A stretch of 64,000 nucleotides of DNA from an uncultured Campylobacter sp. Lineage in GTDB: Bacteria > Campylobacterota > Campylobacteria > Campylobacterales > Campylobacteraceae. The notes below the pieces were generated by a model. That model had not been told where the DNA came from. It searched no databases and saw only the letters and a list, made by a program, of their open reading frames with translations. Numbering within the stretch: the first letter of the stretch is position 1; each line of letters opens with the position of its first letter. The stretch covers positions 14,173 through 78,172 of the forward strand of contig NZ_CALKZP010000047.1 of assembly GCF_938002845.1 (NCBI RefSeq), given 5' to 3'. Made by a program: the position numbers and the translations under genes. This document shows positions 54,001-62,479 of this stretch, piece after piece.

Positions 54001-55664
54001 ATTTAAAAAGCGACGTAGCGGCGTCAAGCGAAGTCATGCATAATATCGCAGTCCTGGATAGCGAGCGCTTTGCGACTTCAAATAGTAAGCGAGGCGCGAC
54101 CCTAGGCAGCCAGGACACAACATTAAATTTTAAAAACGGCGTCGCAGCGTTAAATTTCAAAAGCGCGAACGATCAAGCGAGCGGAATTTTAAATCGCGCG
54201 CTGTTTTTGCGAACATCTCGCGGAATGAATCCAAAAATTTTCCCTAGCAAATTCCACGCGAAAGGCACTTTCCTGGCGCTCGGAGCGGAGCTTAAAAATC
54301 AGTTTGCGATCTATAAAGACGGGCAAATTTTCATCTCGCCCTACATCGGCGATCTTAAAAATGTCGCCACGAATGAGCGATTTTTCGCGCTTTTGGATAT
54401 GTTCGTGCGCGCCTACGAGCTGAAATTCGACGCCGTCATCGCGGATCTGCACCCGCAGTTTTCGCATACGCGATTTTTCGAGCAGCGCGGATACCCAGTG
54501 GTGCGCTACCAGCACCATTTCGCGCATCTGGTGTCGAATCTGGCGCAAAATGAGCTGCTAAGCAGCGGCAAAAAATACCTCGGCTTTTGCTTTGACGGCA
54601 CCGGCTACGGTACGGACGGCACGATCTGGGGCGGCGAGGTGATGGTCTTTGATCCGCGCGGCTACCGTCGCGTGGCGAAATTTGACGAGATCGCGCTTAT
54701 AGGCGGCGAAAATGCGATCAAAAATATCTACAAACTTGCGCTTGCGCTCGTGTTTAAATTTAACGCAAAGGGCACCGCGCGCGAGTTTTTGACAAAATTT
54801 AGCGCGAGCGAAGTGGCAAATTTGGAAAAAATCGCGCCGCGTGCCGTCCGCTCAAGCTCGCTAGGGCGGCTATTCGACGCGTTTGCAGCGGTTATTTGCG
54901 ATCTACGAGCCGTAAGCTTCGACGGCGAGGCTGGTATGCGGCTAGAAAACCTCTATATCGAAGGTTGCGAGCAGAGCTATAAATTTAGGCTGAAAAAAGC
55001 AGGCGAAAATTTTATCCAAAATGCGCCGTATTCCGCTTCGCAGCAGCGCAGCGCCGATTATTTGCGGTATAAAACAGGGTGCGAAGCGGAGCAGGGCGGT
55101 TTGAATGCGCAAAATAATAGCGGCGCCAAAAACAGCTGCGTGTTACGAGGCGATTTTAAAAAGCTCGCGGACGATGCGGCAAGCAAAGACTGGCCTGAGC
55201 GGGCGGCTCGAAACATCGCAGGCAGCGGTGAAAAGAATGCAAACGCCGCCGCAAATTCTATAAAGCAAGCATCCGCCCTAAATTTAATAAATTCTGAAAG
55301 CAAAAACGTCGTCGATGCGGATCATAATCCGCAAAACGAAGCTTGCGCGCCAAGCCTTGAGGGCGAATGCTACGTGATTGATTACGAAGAGGCGTTTTTG
55401 CAGGCTTTGAGCGATGAGCCGCGCTTGGCCGCGACGAAATTTATAAACGGCTTGGCAAACTTCATCGCGGAGTTTGCAGAGAGCTTTGGGCTCGAGGTCG
55501 TGCTAAGCGGCGGAGTCTTTCAAAACGCGACGCTTCTAAATCTCACGTGCGAAAAGCTGCGCGAACGAGGGGTAAAATTTCATCTAAACCGTGCCGTTTC
55601 TTGCAACGACAGCGGTATCGCATACGGGCAGCTCGCGGCGTATCTAAGCGAGATTTCGCGCTAA
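51063..55664 (+). CDS. hypF: Carbamoyltransferase HypF with four giant insertions
   Basis: Makes the cyanide ligands of the NiFe site from carbamoyl phosphate. 1533 residues against about 750. Domains: acylphosphatase GAVQGVGFRPFVYK; zinc fingers CDQCKKEFYDP, CTDCGPRLS, CEFCRGEY and CPHCGPQ; YrdC-like IGAIKGMGGFHIVCDA, RRPSKPF-type KKRPSKPFAIMC and ARPIVATSANISGEP; Kae1-like HHFAHLVSNLAQN, GFCFDGTGYGTDGT and VVLSGGVFQN. Insertions at roughly 51220-51680, 52475-53080, 53415-54185 and 55025-55360 (about 155, 200, 255 and 110 residues) are Asn/Ser/Gln/Ala-rich and lie at domain loops or boundaries. An in-frame ATG at 51069 is an alternative start. Confidence 0.92.
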   Translation: MCMKAAKFEVFGAVQGVGFRPFVYKLAVDLGLKGEVYNDGEGVKIIVCTDLSEPQKGSIDKNSAPLNLDETNSNEIQAQKISPSAARSFNSAESDTNKAANSSQNFASPNLNESSFSPQSTPSLPHNLTSDSQATASEKFLPNLFETNLNEQGSIFPASSDQNSVVQNSSQQRGISQNESLQGLQNIKRDLQGAKGNLQDFKHDSQSVEQYLREEEILKIFEQRLHSETPPLCRIDKIIRTDLNTQDFTQNFTDFKITQSKEGRKFNPILPDFAICDQCKKEFYDPQNPRFHYPFINCTDCGPRLSIIAALPYDRANTTMREFEMCEFCRGEYTDPLTRRYHAEPISCPHCGPQLFLCGARGEILSSGEDAVARTAEFLQRGQIGAIKGMGGFHIVCDATNERTVRMLRTLKKRPSKPFAIMCRDAAQVGRAAILSAEEEALIDCNVKPIVILKKREFVWRTEAGFAADFGTQNLKAQSKNPMSPKFTGEQENSAQGRGSALQNLRNSSAQNFSTQGAENYTEQGELQSAQIFSKTTHRNFACDTLAADDLQSATNELERAYDGSDLQCAAKNLSSLQAEGGLELRHTTNNLNLQPAVDSQDSRCAANEPDSRLAPDESISQNSANIQGLRHVEDGVDLQRATCEPSPEQTINSEGSCSAQACVAEAHGACSANRGNFVRLPASFSAIFKAGAIFIAPSVAPNLNKIGIFLANTGVHLLLFEYFARPIVATSANISGEPIIFSSEELRAKLGGVISFYLDNDREILTPSDDSITFLQEIKKEAASANANDHTHDIYTLETQAHSENMAQDFEAPHAMSLPSIDTKSDLNVIIKRQLNENTSNSKSDDLKRANSKQGSKRDPSEGLQSSQVAVCELKNSQNLSKKAKNEQESAALGSICDAAAADESADAAIDSCDTLSDDGHNVVASNDERDGASLNFKNGVALIDMKRRSPENAKNFKKAKGEQGASTLSDKFGAAPSNLKSDVAASSEVMHNIAVLDSERFATSNSKRGATLGSQDTTLNFKNGVAALNFKSANDQASGILNRALFLRTSRGMNPKIFPSKFHAKGTFLALGAELKNQFAIYKDGQIFISPYIGDLKNVATNERFFALLDMFVRAYELKFDAVIADLHPQFSHTRFFEQRGYPVVRYQHHFAHLVSNLAQNELLSSGKKYLGFCFDGTGYGTDGTIWGGEVMVFDPRGYRRVAKFDEIALIGGENAIKNIYKLALALVFKFNAKGTAREFLTKFSASEVANLEKIAPRAVRSSSLGRLFDAFAAVICDLRAVSFDGEAGMRLENLYIEGCEQSYKFRLKKAGENFIQNAPYSASQQRSADYLRYKTGCEAEQGGLNAQNNSGAKNSCVLRGDFKKLADDAASKDWPERAARNIAGSGEKNANAAANSIKQASALNLINSESKNVVDADHNPQNEACAPSLEGECYVIDYEEAFLQALSDEPRLAATKFINGLANFIAEFAESFGLEVVLSGGVFQNATLLNLTCEKLRERGVKFHLNRAVSCNDSGIAYGQLAAYLSEISR

Positions 55665-56252
55665 GCTCGTCCATAAAAAACGCGACTATCGCGCTAAGCC
55701 GACTCGGTAAAATTTTATCAGTATCATCTCGCCGATAAATTTGATTGAGCTCTGCGCTATGCTCGCACTTTGCGATACGCTACGGGCGATAAATACGCCG
55801 CAGATAGCTTCTCGAAAATCGCAAAATCAGCAAAAATTTACGTCTTGTCGCCTGATATCACATCCGAAACGTTAAATTTTGAAATTTAAACAATGCGCTT
55901 CCGCCGCCGCTTGAGCGTCACGGCGCGCCGCCGTGGCGATCGATGTAAAATTCCATCGCAGCGCGTGGCTAGATACTGCATAAATCCTAAGCCAAGGCGC
56001 TATTTGGCGCCCGCCTCTTTAAAATTTGGACACAAAATCGCGATGCGATAGAATTTAAAACAATATAGCGCCGATAAAATTTCATCGCGCTAGCACTAAA
56101 ATATAACGCGAAATCGCGAGCAAAATTTCAAAATACGCACGATGCCTTGGAGCTTTAAATTTTAAAGAATAAGCCAAATTAGCGCGAAATTCTTACTATT
56201 TGAGCGGAATTTCGGTAAAATTACGTTCAAAATACGCGAAATAGGGGGAGCT
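55665..56252. other. 588-bp gap before nikR
   Basis: No gene recognised. AAATTTT words with CGATAAAATTTCATCGC-like linkers. An AGGGGGAG ribosome site precedes nikR. Confidence 0.4.
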
Positions 56253-56684
56253 ATGAAAAAAGAGGAAAAAGAAAGCGCCGTAAGATTTAGCATTTCGCTG
56301 CCGACGAAGCTTTTTGAGGATCTCGATGAGATGGTGCGCGCCAAGCAATACCTAAGCCGTAGCGAGTTTATCCGCGATCTCATACGCGAAAAGATGGTCG
56401 AGGGCGTACTTCACGGAGATGGCGAGGATGACTGCGTGGGCGTGCTTTGCATCGCTTACGATCATCACCAAAGCGATCTGATCGAGCAGCTCGTAGAGAT
56501 CGAGCACCACGCAAATGTCACCATCATCAGCACCAGCCACTTTCACATCGACGAGCGCCACTGCTTCGAGGAGATCACGATGCGGGATAAAATTTCAAAA
56601 ATCGAGCGGCTCAGCGCCAAAATCGGCGCGCTAAAAGGGGTGAAATTTTCCAAGCTCGTAAATGCGGTCATCACCGAAGCGTAG
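56253..56684 (+). CDS. nikR: Nickel-responsive regulator NikR
   Basis: 143-residue ribbon-helix-helix/ACT-domain repressor. DNA-binding N-terminus VRFSISLPTKLFEDLDEMV with RSEFIRDLIR. All four square-planar nickel ligands are present with family spacing: His85, His96, His98 and Cys104 (in HHANV and SHFHIDERHC). Its place between hypF and hypB suggests nickel-dependent control of hydrogenase maturation or nickel uptake. It stands between long non-coding gaps, so is probably transcribed separately. Confidence 0.95.
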   Translation: MKKEEKESAVRFSISLPTKLFEDLDEMVRAKQYLSRSEFIRDLIREKMVEGVLHGDGEDDCVGVLCIAYDHHQSDLIEQLVEIEHHANVTIISTSHFHIDERHCFEEITMRDKISKIERLSAKIGALKGVKFSKLVNAVITEA

Positions 56685-57438
56685 GGCTTTTGCACGTTTT
56701 TAAAAAACAGCGCGTCGTGCTAAATTTATGCGCCTTTAAATTTAAACGCAGCTGCGGCACGACTTTTGCGAGTTGTGCATCGCGATTCTCGATCGAGTAG
56801 CGAATTCGGGCGGCGCGGCTGCGCGGCGCGACAAATAAAATTTGTTTAAATTTTATGCGGCATTACGCGGCAAACGAAAGCGCAAATTTTATAAATTTTA
56901 ATCAAAAGCGCTCTTGTCGCGGGTTGAAATTTACGCACTGGCGCGAGATCGGTACAGCTAGCGACTAAATTTTATAAGGAGCCGCGCTTTCATGCCGTAT
57001 TTGTAAAGCCGAGCTAGTGTAAAATCGATATGAAAACGGCTGCCGCGATGATGTTCGCCACGCCGTAGAGCACGCGCGAGATTGTAGAGCGCCGGTAAAA
57101 TCAGCTCGCAAGCCCTGAATTTCGCGCTTCTATCTACGGCGACTTTTTATTGTTTTGAGCCGCTGCAAAGCCGCGCAAGCCCTAAATTTACGCCGTGCGA
57201 CTTGCAGTCTGCGAGCAGGCGATAAAATTTAGAAGCAGCGTCTTTGCTCGCTAGCTTTAAAATTTGCGGCAGCCTTCATAAACAACGCATGAAATTTAGA
57301 TAAAACTAAAGCACGTAAATTTCAAGCCCGTTAAATTTCATAAAATTTCGCGCTTCGATATAAAATTTATCAAATTTACGCCATTTAAAGCAAAAACGTG
57401 GTATTTTACGCGCAAAATTTATTTTCCAAGGATAAAAA
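56685..57438. other. 754-bp gap before hypB; possible gene remnant
   Basis: Mostly AT-rich words; ATAAAATTT/AAATTTTAT form a perfect 9-bp hairpin at 56835-56856. On the minus strand at 57101-57014 a short frame reads TISRVLYGVANIIAAAVFIS, a membrane-helix-like stretch ending at TAG, which could be the tail of a lost gene. Nothing else protein-like is seen. Confidence 0.35.
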
Positions 57439-58260
57439 ATGTGTAAAGATTGCGGCTGTTCAGTAGGCCATACTCATGACGCTCATTCACACGAGCATGT
57501 CCACACCCACGCGAACGGCACCGTCCACTCCCACGCTCATATGCACGAGGCGGGGATCGATCATGAGCACGACGCGCACGATCACATCCACGCAAATGCG
57601 GCTATTAGCGACGCCAAGACGATTGAGGTGATGAGTAAAATTTTAAGCGCCAACGACGAGGAGGCCGCTCACAACAGAGCTCATTTTGACGAGGATAAAA
57701 TTTTATGCTTAAATTTGATGAGTAGCCCCGGTAGCGGCAAGACGACGCTGCTTGAGGCGACTATTAAAAGCGGCAAATTTAAAATCGGCGTCATCGAGGG
57801 CGACCTGGAGACTAACCGCGATGCCGATCGTATCATAAAAGCGGGCGCGCAGGCCCATCAGATCAGCACCGGCGAGACCTGCCATCTGGACGCCTTTATG
57901 GTTCACGAGGGGCTTCATCATATCGATACTAAAAATTTGGATCTGGTTTTCATAGAAAACGTCGGAAACCTCGTCTGCCCTGCGGCATTCGACGTAGGCG
58001 CGCACCTGAACGTAGTGCTTCTAAGCGTGCCCGAGGGCAGCGACAAAATCGCAAAATACCCGGTAATATTTCGCCGCGCAGACTGCGTCGTAATCACTAA
58101 AACCGCGCTGCTACCGCATTTTGACTTCGATATGGAGGAGGTGGTGCGCGAAGTGCACAAACTCAATCCGAAAGCCGACGTCATCGCGCTTGATAGCAAA
58201 AGCGGAGAGGGCGTGGAGAAATGGCTGAAATTCCTACAATACAAGAAGGAATTTCGTTAA
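57439..58260 (+). CDS. hypB: Hydrogenase nickel-incorporation GTPase HypB, His-rich
   Basis: 273-residue GTPase that delivers nickel with HypA. Begins MCKDCGC, the high-affinity nickel motif, followed by a tail with 16 histidines in the first 51 residues, suited to nickel storage. GTPase motifs: P-loop SSPGSGKTTL, switch EGDLETNRDADR, ENVGNLVCP, and base-recognition VVITKTALLP; the metal-binding CH of GETCHLDA is present. AAGGAT precedes the ATG. The stop is shared with the hypC start (TAATG). Confidence 0.97.
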   Translation: MCKDCGCSVGHTHDAHSHEHVHTHANGTVHSHAHMHEAGIDHEHDAHDHIHANAAISDAKTIEVMSKILSANDEEAAHNRAHFDEDKILCLNLMSSPGSGKTTLLEATIKSGKFKIGVIEGDLETNRDADRIIKAGAQAHQISTGETCHLDAFMVHEGLHHIDTKNLDLVFIENVGNLVCPAAFDVGAHLNVVLLSVPEGSDKIAKYPVIFRRADCVVITKTALLPHFDFDMEEVVREVHKLNPKADVIALDSKSGEGVEKWLKFLQYKKEFR

Positions 58261-58541
58261 TGTGTCTTTCAATCCCTTCAAAAATCATCTCGATCGACGA
58301 AAATAATTTCGCGACCGTGGAGACTCTGGGCGTGCGCCGCGGCGTGAGCTTGGATCTGCTTCCCGAGCCAGCGACCGTCGGAGAGTATGTGCTGATTCAC
58401 GTGGGCTTTGCGATGGAAAAGATCGATACGCAGCGAGCAAAGGAAAGTATCGAAATTTACGAGCAGATCGCAAAGCAGATGAGGACGGAAGAGGGCTCCG
58501 TGTACGAAAGCATAGAGCCGCGAGCGGGCACAGAGAATTAA
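58260..58541 (+). CDS. hypC: Hydrogenase maturation chaperone HypC
   Basis: 93 residues. Starts MCLSIPSKI with the essential Cys2 that binds the Fe(CN)2CO unit with HypD; then VETLGVRRGVSLDLLPE and GEYVLIHVGFAMEKID, the family OB-fold. Start chosen by the TAATG overlap with hypB; a 13-residue upstream extension in frame lies inside hypB. May also serve HydB directly. Confidence 0.96.
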   Translation: MCLSIPSKIISIDENNFATVETLGVRRGVSLDLLPEPATVGEYVLIHVGFAMEKIDTQRAKESIEIYEQIAKQMRTEEGSVYESIEPRAGTEN

Positions 58542-58576
58542 AGCGGCTTGTAAACCCGTAAAATTTAAGGTAAATA

Positions 58577-59674
58577 ATGGATCTAATCAAGGATTTTAGG
58601 GATAAAGAGCTGATTTTAGCACTTAGCAAGCTTATAATTTCTAAAAGCAAAAAGCCGCTAAACATTATGGAGATTTGCGGCGGACACACGCACTCGATCA
58701 TGAAATTCGGCCTTCCGAGCCTGGTCGGCAAAAATATAAAATTTATCCACGGCCCAGGCTGTCCGGTGTGCGTGATGCCGCGCAGTCGCATCGATGAGGC
58801 GATCAAGCTCGCCGCGATGCCGCAGAGTATTTTTTGCACTCTAGCAGACATGCTGCGCGTGCCGGGCTCTCGCACCAGCTTGCAAAAATTGCGCGGAGAA
58901 GGACACGACATCAGAGCGCTTTATAGCCCGCTTGATTGCATAAAGATCGCGCAGGAAAATCCGGAAAAAACGGTGATATTTTTTGCGATCGGCTTTGAGA
59001 CGACGACGCCGATGAGCGCCGTGCTGATCGATAAAGCGCTAAGCTTGGGGCTAAAAAATCTCTTTTTTCACATCAACCACGTTACGGTGCCCGCGCCCGT
59101 GCGAGCGATCTTAGACGACGCCGACGTGCAGATAGACGCGTTTTTGGGGCCTAGCCACGTAAGCGTGATCACCGGCGCGAAGGTCTACGAGAGCATCGCG
59201 CGAGGTTACAAAAAACCGATCGCCGTAAGCGGGTTTGAGCCGCTTGATATAATGGCGGGCGTGTTAAATTTGGTGGAACAGCAAAACGCCGGCACATACG
59301 AGGTTTTCAACGAATATGAGCGCGTCGTAAAAGAGGGCGGCAACCAAAAAGCGCAAAATTTGATAGATAAATATTTTGAAATTTGCGATTTTCCGTGGCG
59401 AGGGCTCGGCGAAATTCCAAAAAGCGGCATGAAGTTGCGTCCCGAGTACGCGGCGCTGGATGCCAGGGTGCAGTTTGATTGCAGCGTACAGAGCGCTCCC
59501 GAGAGCAAGGCCTGTATCTGCGGCGAAATTTTACGCGGCAAAAAAAGCCCATATGATTGCAAGGTCTTCGGCAAGCACTGCACGCCGCAAAACCCGATAG
59601 GATCGTGCATGGTCTCAAGCGAAGGCGCATGCGCGGCGTATTTTAAATATGGCGACATCAAAAACGCGGGCTAA
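58577..59674 (+). CDS. hypD: Hydrogenase maturation protein HypD
   Basis: 365 residues; scaffold where the Fe(CN)2CO group is assembled. Conserved MEICGGHTHSIMKFG, HGPGCPVCVMPRS, IGFETTTPM, SGFEPLDIM and the C-terminal [4Fe-4S] region CICGEILRG, FGKHCTPQNPIGSCMVS. Of normal length, without insertions, unlike its neighbours HypF and HypA. AAGGTAAATA precedes the ATG, 35 bp after hypC. Confidence 0.97.
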   Translation: MDLIKDFRDKELILALSKLIISKSKKPLNIMEICGGHTHSIMKFGLPSLVGKNIKFIHGPGCPVCVMPRSRIDEAIKLAAMPQSIFCTLADMLRVPGSRTSLQKLRGEGHDIRALYSPLDCIKIAQENPEKTVIFFAIGFETTTPMSAVLIDKALSLGLKNLFFHINHVTVPAPVRAILDDADVQIDAFLGPSHVSVITGAKVYESIARGYKKPIAVSGFEPLDIMAGVLNLVEQQNAGTYEVFNEYERVVKEGGNQKAQNLIDKYFEICDFPWRGLGEIPKSGMKLRPEYAALDARVQFDCSVQSAPESKACICGEILRGKKSPYDCKVFGKHCTPQNPIGSCMVSSEGACAAYFKYGDIKNAG

Positions 59675-59862
59675 AATTTTGCGCGCGGTATCCGGCTAGC
59701 AGAGCGTAAATTTTAAAAACAAGTCGTACTTTAAAATTTTAACCGAAGCGGAATCGTTGCACTAAATTTGCTTTAAAATTTTGCGCGGCACCGTAGCGGC
59801 ACGGCTTGTTCGGCTGCAAAAATACGGGCTTATAAATTTAAAACCGAGTGAAAAGGAAAAAT

Positions 59863-61068
59863 TTGAACGAAACTATACTTTTAAGCCACGGCGGCGGCGG
59901 CGAGGAGATGAATAGGCTCATCAACGAGACGATCTTTGCGGCGTTTGATAATGAAATTTTACGCGCGAACAACGACAGCGCGATACTAAATTTAAATTTA
60001 GACGATTTAAATTTAGACGCCAGGGCGGGTTTTGATCGCGCGGCGAACTCTGCTTTGAATTCGGCGGCTAGTTTCGGCGGCGAGCTGGCTTTCAGCACCG
60101 ATAGTTTCGTCGTCACACCGCTGTTTTTTAACGGCGGCGACATCGGCAAGATCGCCGTTTGCGGCACCGTCAACGACCTTGCGATGGTGGGCGCCAAGCC
60201 GCTGTTTTTAAGCTGCGCACTCATCATCGAGGAGGGGCTTAGCTTAAGCGAGCTGCGACGCATCCTGGACTCGATGGCGAGCACCGCGCGAAGCTGCGGC
60301 GTTCGTATCGTTTGCGGAGATACGAAGGTCGTGCCGCGCGGCAAATGCGATAAAATTTTCATCAACACTAGCGGCATCGGCCGTGTTTTGCGATCTGCGC
60401 GCATACAAAACATCAAAGCGGGCGCAAAAATCCTTCTTAGCGGCGACATCGGGCGGCACGGGGCGGTGATACTCGCGGCGCGCGACGAGATCGCGCTAAG
60501 TAGCGAGCTGCAAAGCGACTGCAAACCGCTTTGCGCTGCGGTCGAAAAGCTGATCTTGCAAGGCGTGAAAATCCAGGCGATGCGAGATGCGACGCGCGGC
60601 GGGCTTAGCGCGGTTTTGAACGAATTTGCAAGCTCTAGCAGGCTTGAATTTTTAGTGCGCGAAGAGGATATTAAAATCAGTGACGAAGTGGTGGGCGTGT
60701 GCGAGCTGCTGGGTTTTGAGCCTTACGAGCTCGCAAACGAAGGCACGTTCGTAGCAATCGTAGAAGATGATGCCGAGGCGGATAGGGCGCTTGAGATACT
60801 GCGCGAATTTGACGCAAATGCCGCAATCATCGGTGAGGTGCGCGAAGTAGGGCGCGGCGGAGGCGAATTTGAGGGTACTTTGACGCCGAAGCTTAGCGCA
60901 CAGGGCGAATTTACGGGCGCGAGCAACGCGGGCGCGGTATCAGAAAATAGGGCGGAGCAATTTCAAACTCCGCATGCGGCAAAAGGGCGAGTGATTTTGC
61001 AAAATGCCTACGGCTCTCAGCGATTTTTGGAACTTCCGAAAGGCGAACTGCTGCCGCGGATTTGTTAA
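59863..61068 (+). CDS. hypE: Hydrogenase maturation protein HypE with small insertions
   Basis: 401 residues against about 330. Dehydrates the carbamoyl group, received on the C-terminal cysteine, to thiocyanate. LLSHGGGGEEMNRLI start, NDLAMVGAKPLFL, CGDTKVVPRG, MRDATRGGLSAVL and the essential C-terminal LPRIC are present. Two expansions: NLDDLNLDARAGFDRAANSA before the TDSF motif, and about 40 residues near EFTGASNAGAVSENRAEQF before the end. I chose TTG 59863 (MNETILL) for AAAAGGA upstream. Confidence 0.94.
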   Translation: MNETILLSHGGGGEEMNRLINETIFAAFDNEILRANNDSAILNLNLDDLNLDARAGFDRAANSALNSAASFGGELAFSTDSFVVTPLFFNGGDIGKIAVCGTVNDLAMVGAKPLFLSCALIIEEGLSLSELRRILDSMASTARSCGVRIVCGDTKVVPRGKCDKIFINTSGIGRVLRSARIQNIKAGAKILLSGDIGRHGAVILAARDEIALSSELQSDCKPLCAAVEKLILQGVKIQAMRDATRGGLSAVLNEFASSSRLEFLVREEDIKISDEVVGVCELLGFEPYELANEGTFVAIVEDDAEADRALEILREFDANAAIIGEVREVGRGGGEFEGTLTPKLSAQGEFTGASNAGAVSENRAEQFQTPHAAKGRVILQNAYGSQRFLELPKGELLPRIC

Positions 61069-61176
61069 ATTTGCGTGCAAATTTGGCAAATTTAAGCCTA
61101 AATTTTAGGCGTATTTTTAAATTTACAACAAAATTTCGTATAAAATACGGCGCGGCCGTAAAATTTAGAGGGAAAA

Positions 61177-61734
61177 ATGCATGAACTATCGATCGTAGCG
61201 GATCTTGTGGCGCTATGTGAAAAGGCGCTAAACGCCGAAATAGCAAAGAAAAAAGGCGCGGCCGAGCAGGGCGATAAAAATCGCTGTAACATCGCCAATA
61301 CCGCCAATGAAAATACGGATTTCGCAAATACCGATATAGGCGCTAAGAATACCAAAAATACGAGTATTGCGGATACGGACTCGAACGACAAAAACGGCGA
61401 TTTTGCTGAAAACTTTGATGCAAATCCGCAGGCACCTTACGATACATTTATTTCTAAAAGTCCGCAGATAAGGGAACTACACGTAAAAATAGGGCGACTA
61501 AGCGGCGTGGAAGCGCATTATTTGCAAAACTGCTACGAAGTCTTTCGCGCAGGCACCGTCTGCGAAAATGCGGATCTCATCATCCATACCCAAGAAATCG
61601 TCGTAAAATGCAAAAACTGCGGTTTTAGCGGAGATTTGGCGCAGAACGACTTTTCTTGCCCGCGCTGCAAAAGCTCCGAAATCAGCGTAATCGACGGCGA
61701 GGATATGTATCTAATGCGCCTGGTTATTGAATAG
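61177..61734 (+). CDS. hypA: Hydrogenase nickel chaperone HypA with insertion
   Basis: 185 residues against about 115. Nickel is bound through the N-terminal MHE (His2), intact here. After ALNAEIAKKKG an insertion of about 65 residues (61240-61440), rich in Asn, Asp and Thr (NTANENTDFANTD), interrupts the first domain. The zinc domain is normal: KCKNCGFSG and SCPRCKSSE. The last hyp gene; a 109-bp spacer separates it from hypE. Confidence 0.93.
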   Translation: MHELSIVADLVALCEKALNAEIAKKKGAAEQGDKNRCNIANTANENTDFANTDIGAKNTKNTSIADTDSNDKNGDFAENFDANPQAPYDTFISKSPQIRELHVKIGRLSGVEAHYLQNCYEVFRAGTVCENADLIIHTQEIVVKCKNCGFSGDLAQNDFSCPRCKSSEISVIDGEDMYLMRLVIE

Positions 61735-62479
61735 AAGAGAGCGTTTTCTGGGCGCAAAACTTTCCATATTTTAAATTTAACTCCTTGCTATAAGCAAAAT
61801 TTTATTTCTGACCAATTTAGATATTTATCTCCTATTTCATTCTTGCAAAAACATATCTCGTCCTGTTGATTTCATTTGAAGTCACGCTAAATCTATATTT
61901 ATAAAAAGTTCTTCCAAATAAGCGCCGAATGAATCAAAAATACATGAAATTATTCATATAATTATACGTGAATTTCGTATTGAATTTTTACTTGAAAATT
62001 ATAGTTTTCAATATAAAATATCTAAAACTATGGGGATTTTGGCGCTTTTCAACACTAATTATCGTATATCGTCTAAAGAACCCAAAAGATTAAATGTAAA
62101 TTTTCTATCATTAGGTTTTATATTCTGCCTTACTTATCGTTCCATTTAGCTTTTAAATTTAAAGTCAATTGTTCTAGATATAGACACATTGTGCGGGATA
62201 AAATAAAAATTTCATAATTTAACTAGCGCAAAAGCTAAATTGCCCTGCTTACTCGCAGATTCCTGATTTGCCCTCTTTTAGAATTTAATCTTTTAGGCAA
62301 AATAGATTAATTCCATTGAAATTTTACTTACGCCCTCCCCTTGTATTGCTCTTAGCAAATTTTTTCTTGCGCTCGATGCGAATTTCAAAATTTAGCAATA
62401 CGCAGTTTCTAAATTTATCTAAATTTCAAACCCCGCAAGTATAATCCGCCATAAAATTTTAAAAATCCAAAGGCAAAAA
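61735..62479. other. 745-bp AT-rich gap
   Basis: AT content is visibly higher than in earlier gaps, especially 61780-62200, and the AAATTTTAAAATTT style is weaker. No gene seen. Ends with the promoter and ribosome site of the next gene. Confidence 0.4.
62440..62445 (+). promoter_or_regulatory. -10 element of the membrane-protein gene
   Basis: TATAAT 34 nt before the ATG at 62480; AAAGG follows as ribosome site. Confidence 0.5.

Noticed and set aside
51063..55664. Inteins or group I/II introns as explanation of the HypF insertions
   Set aside because: No splicing-domain motifs, no homing endonuclease, and the segments lie between domains rather than in catalytic motifs.
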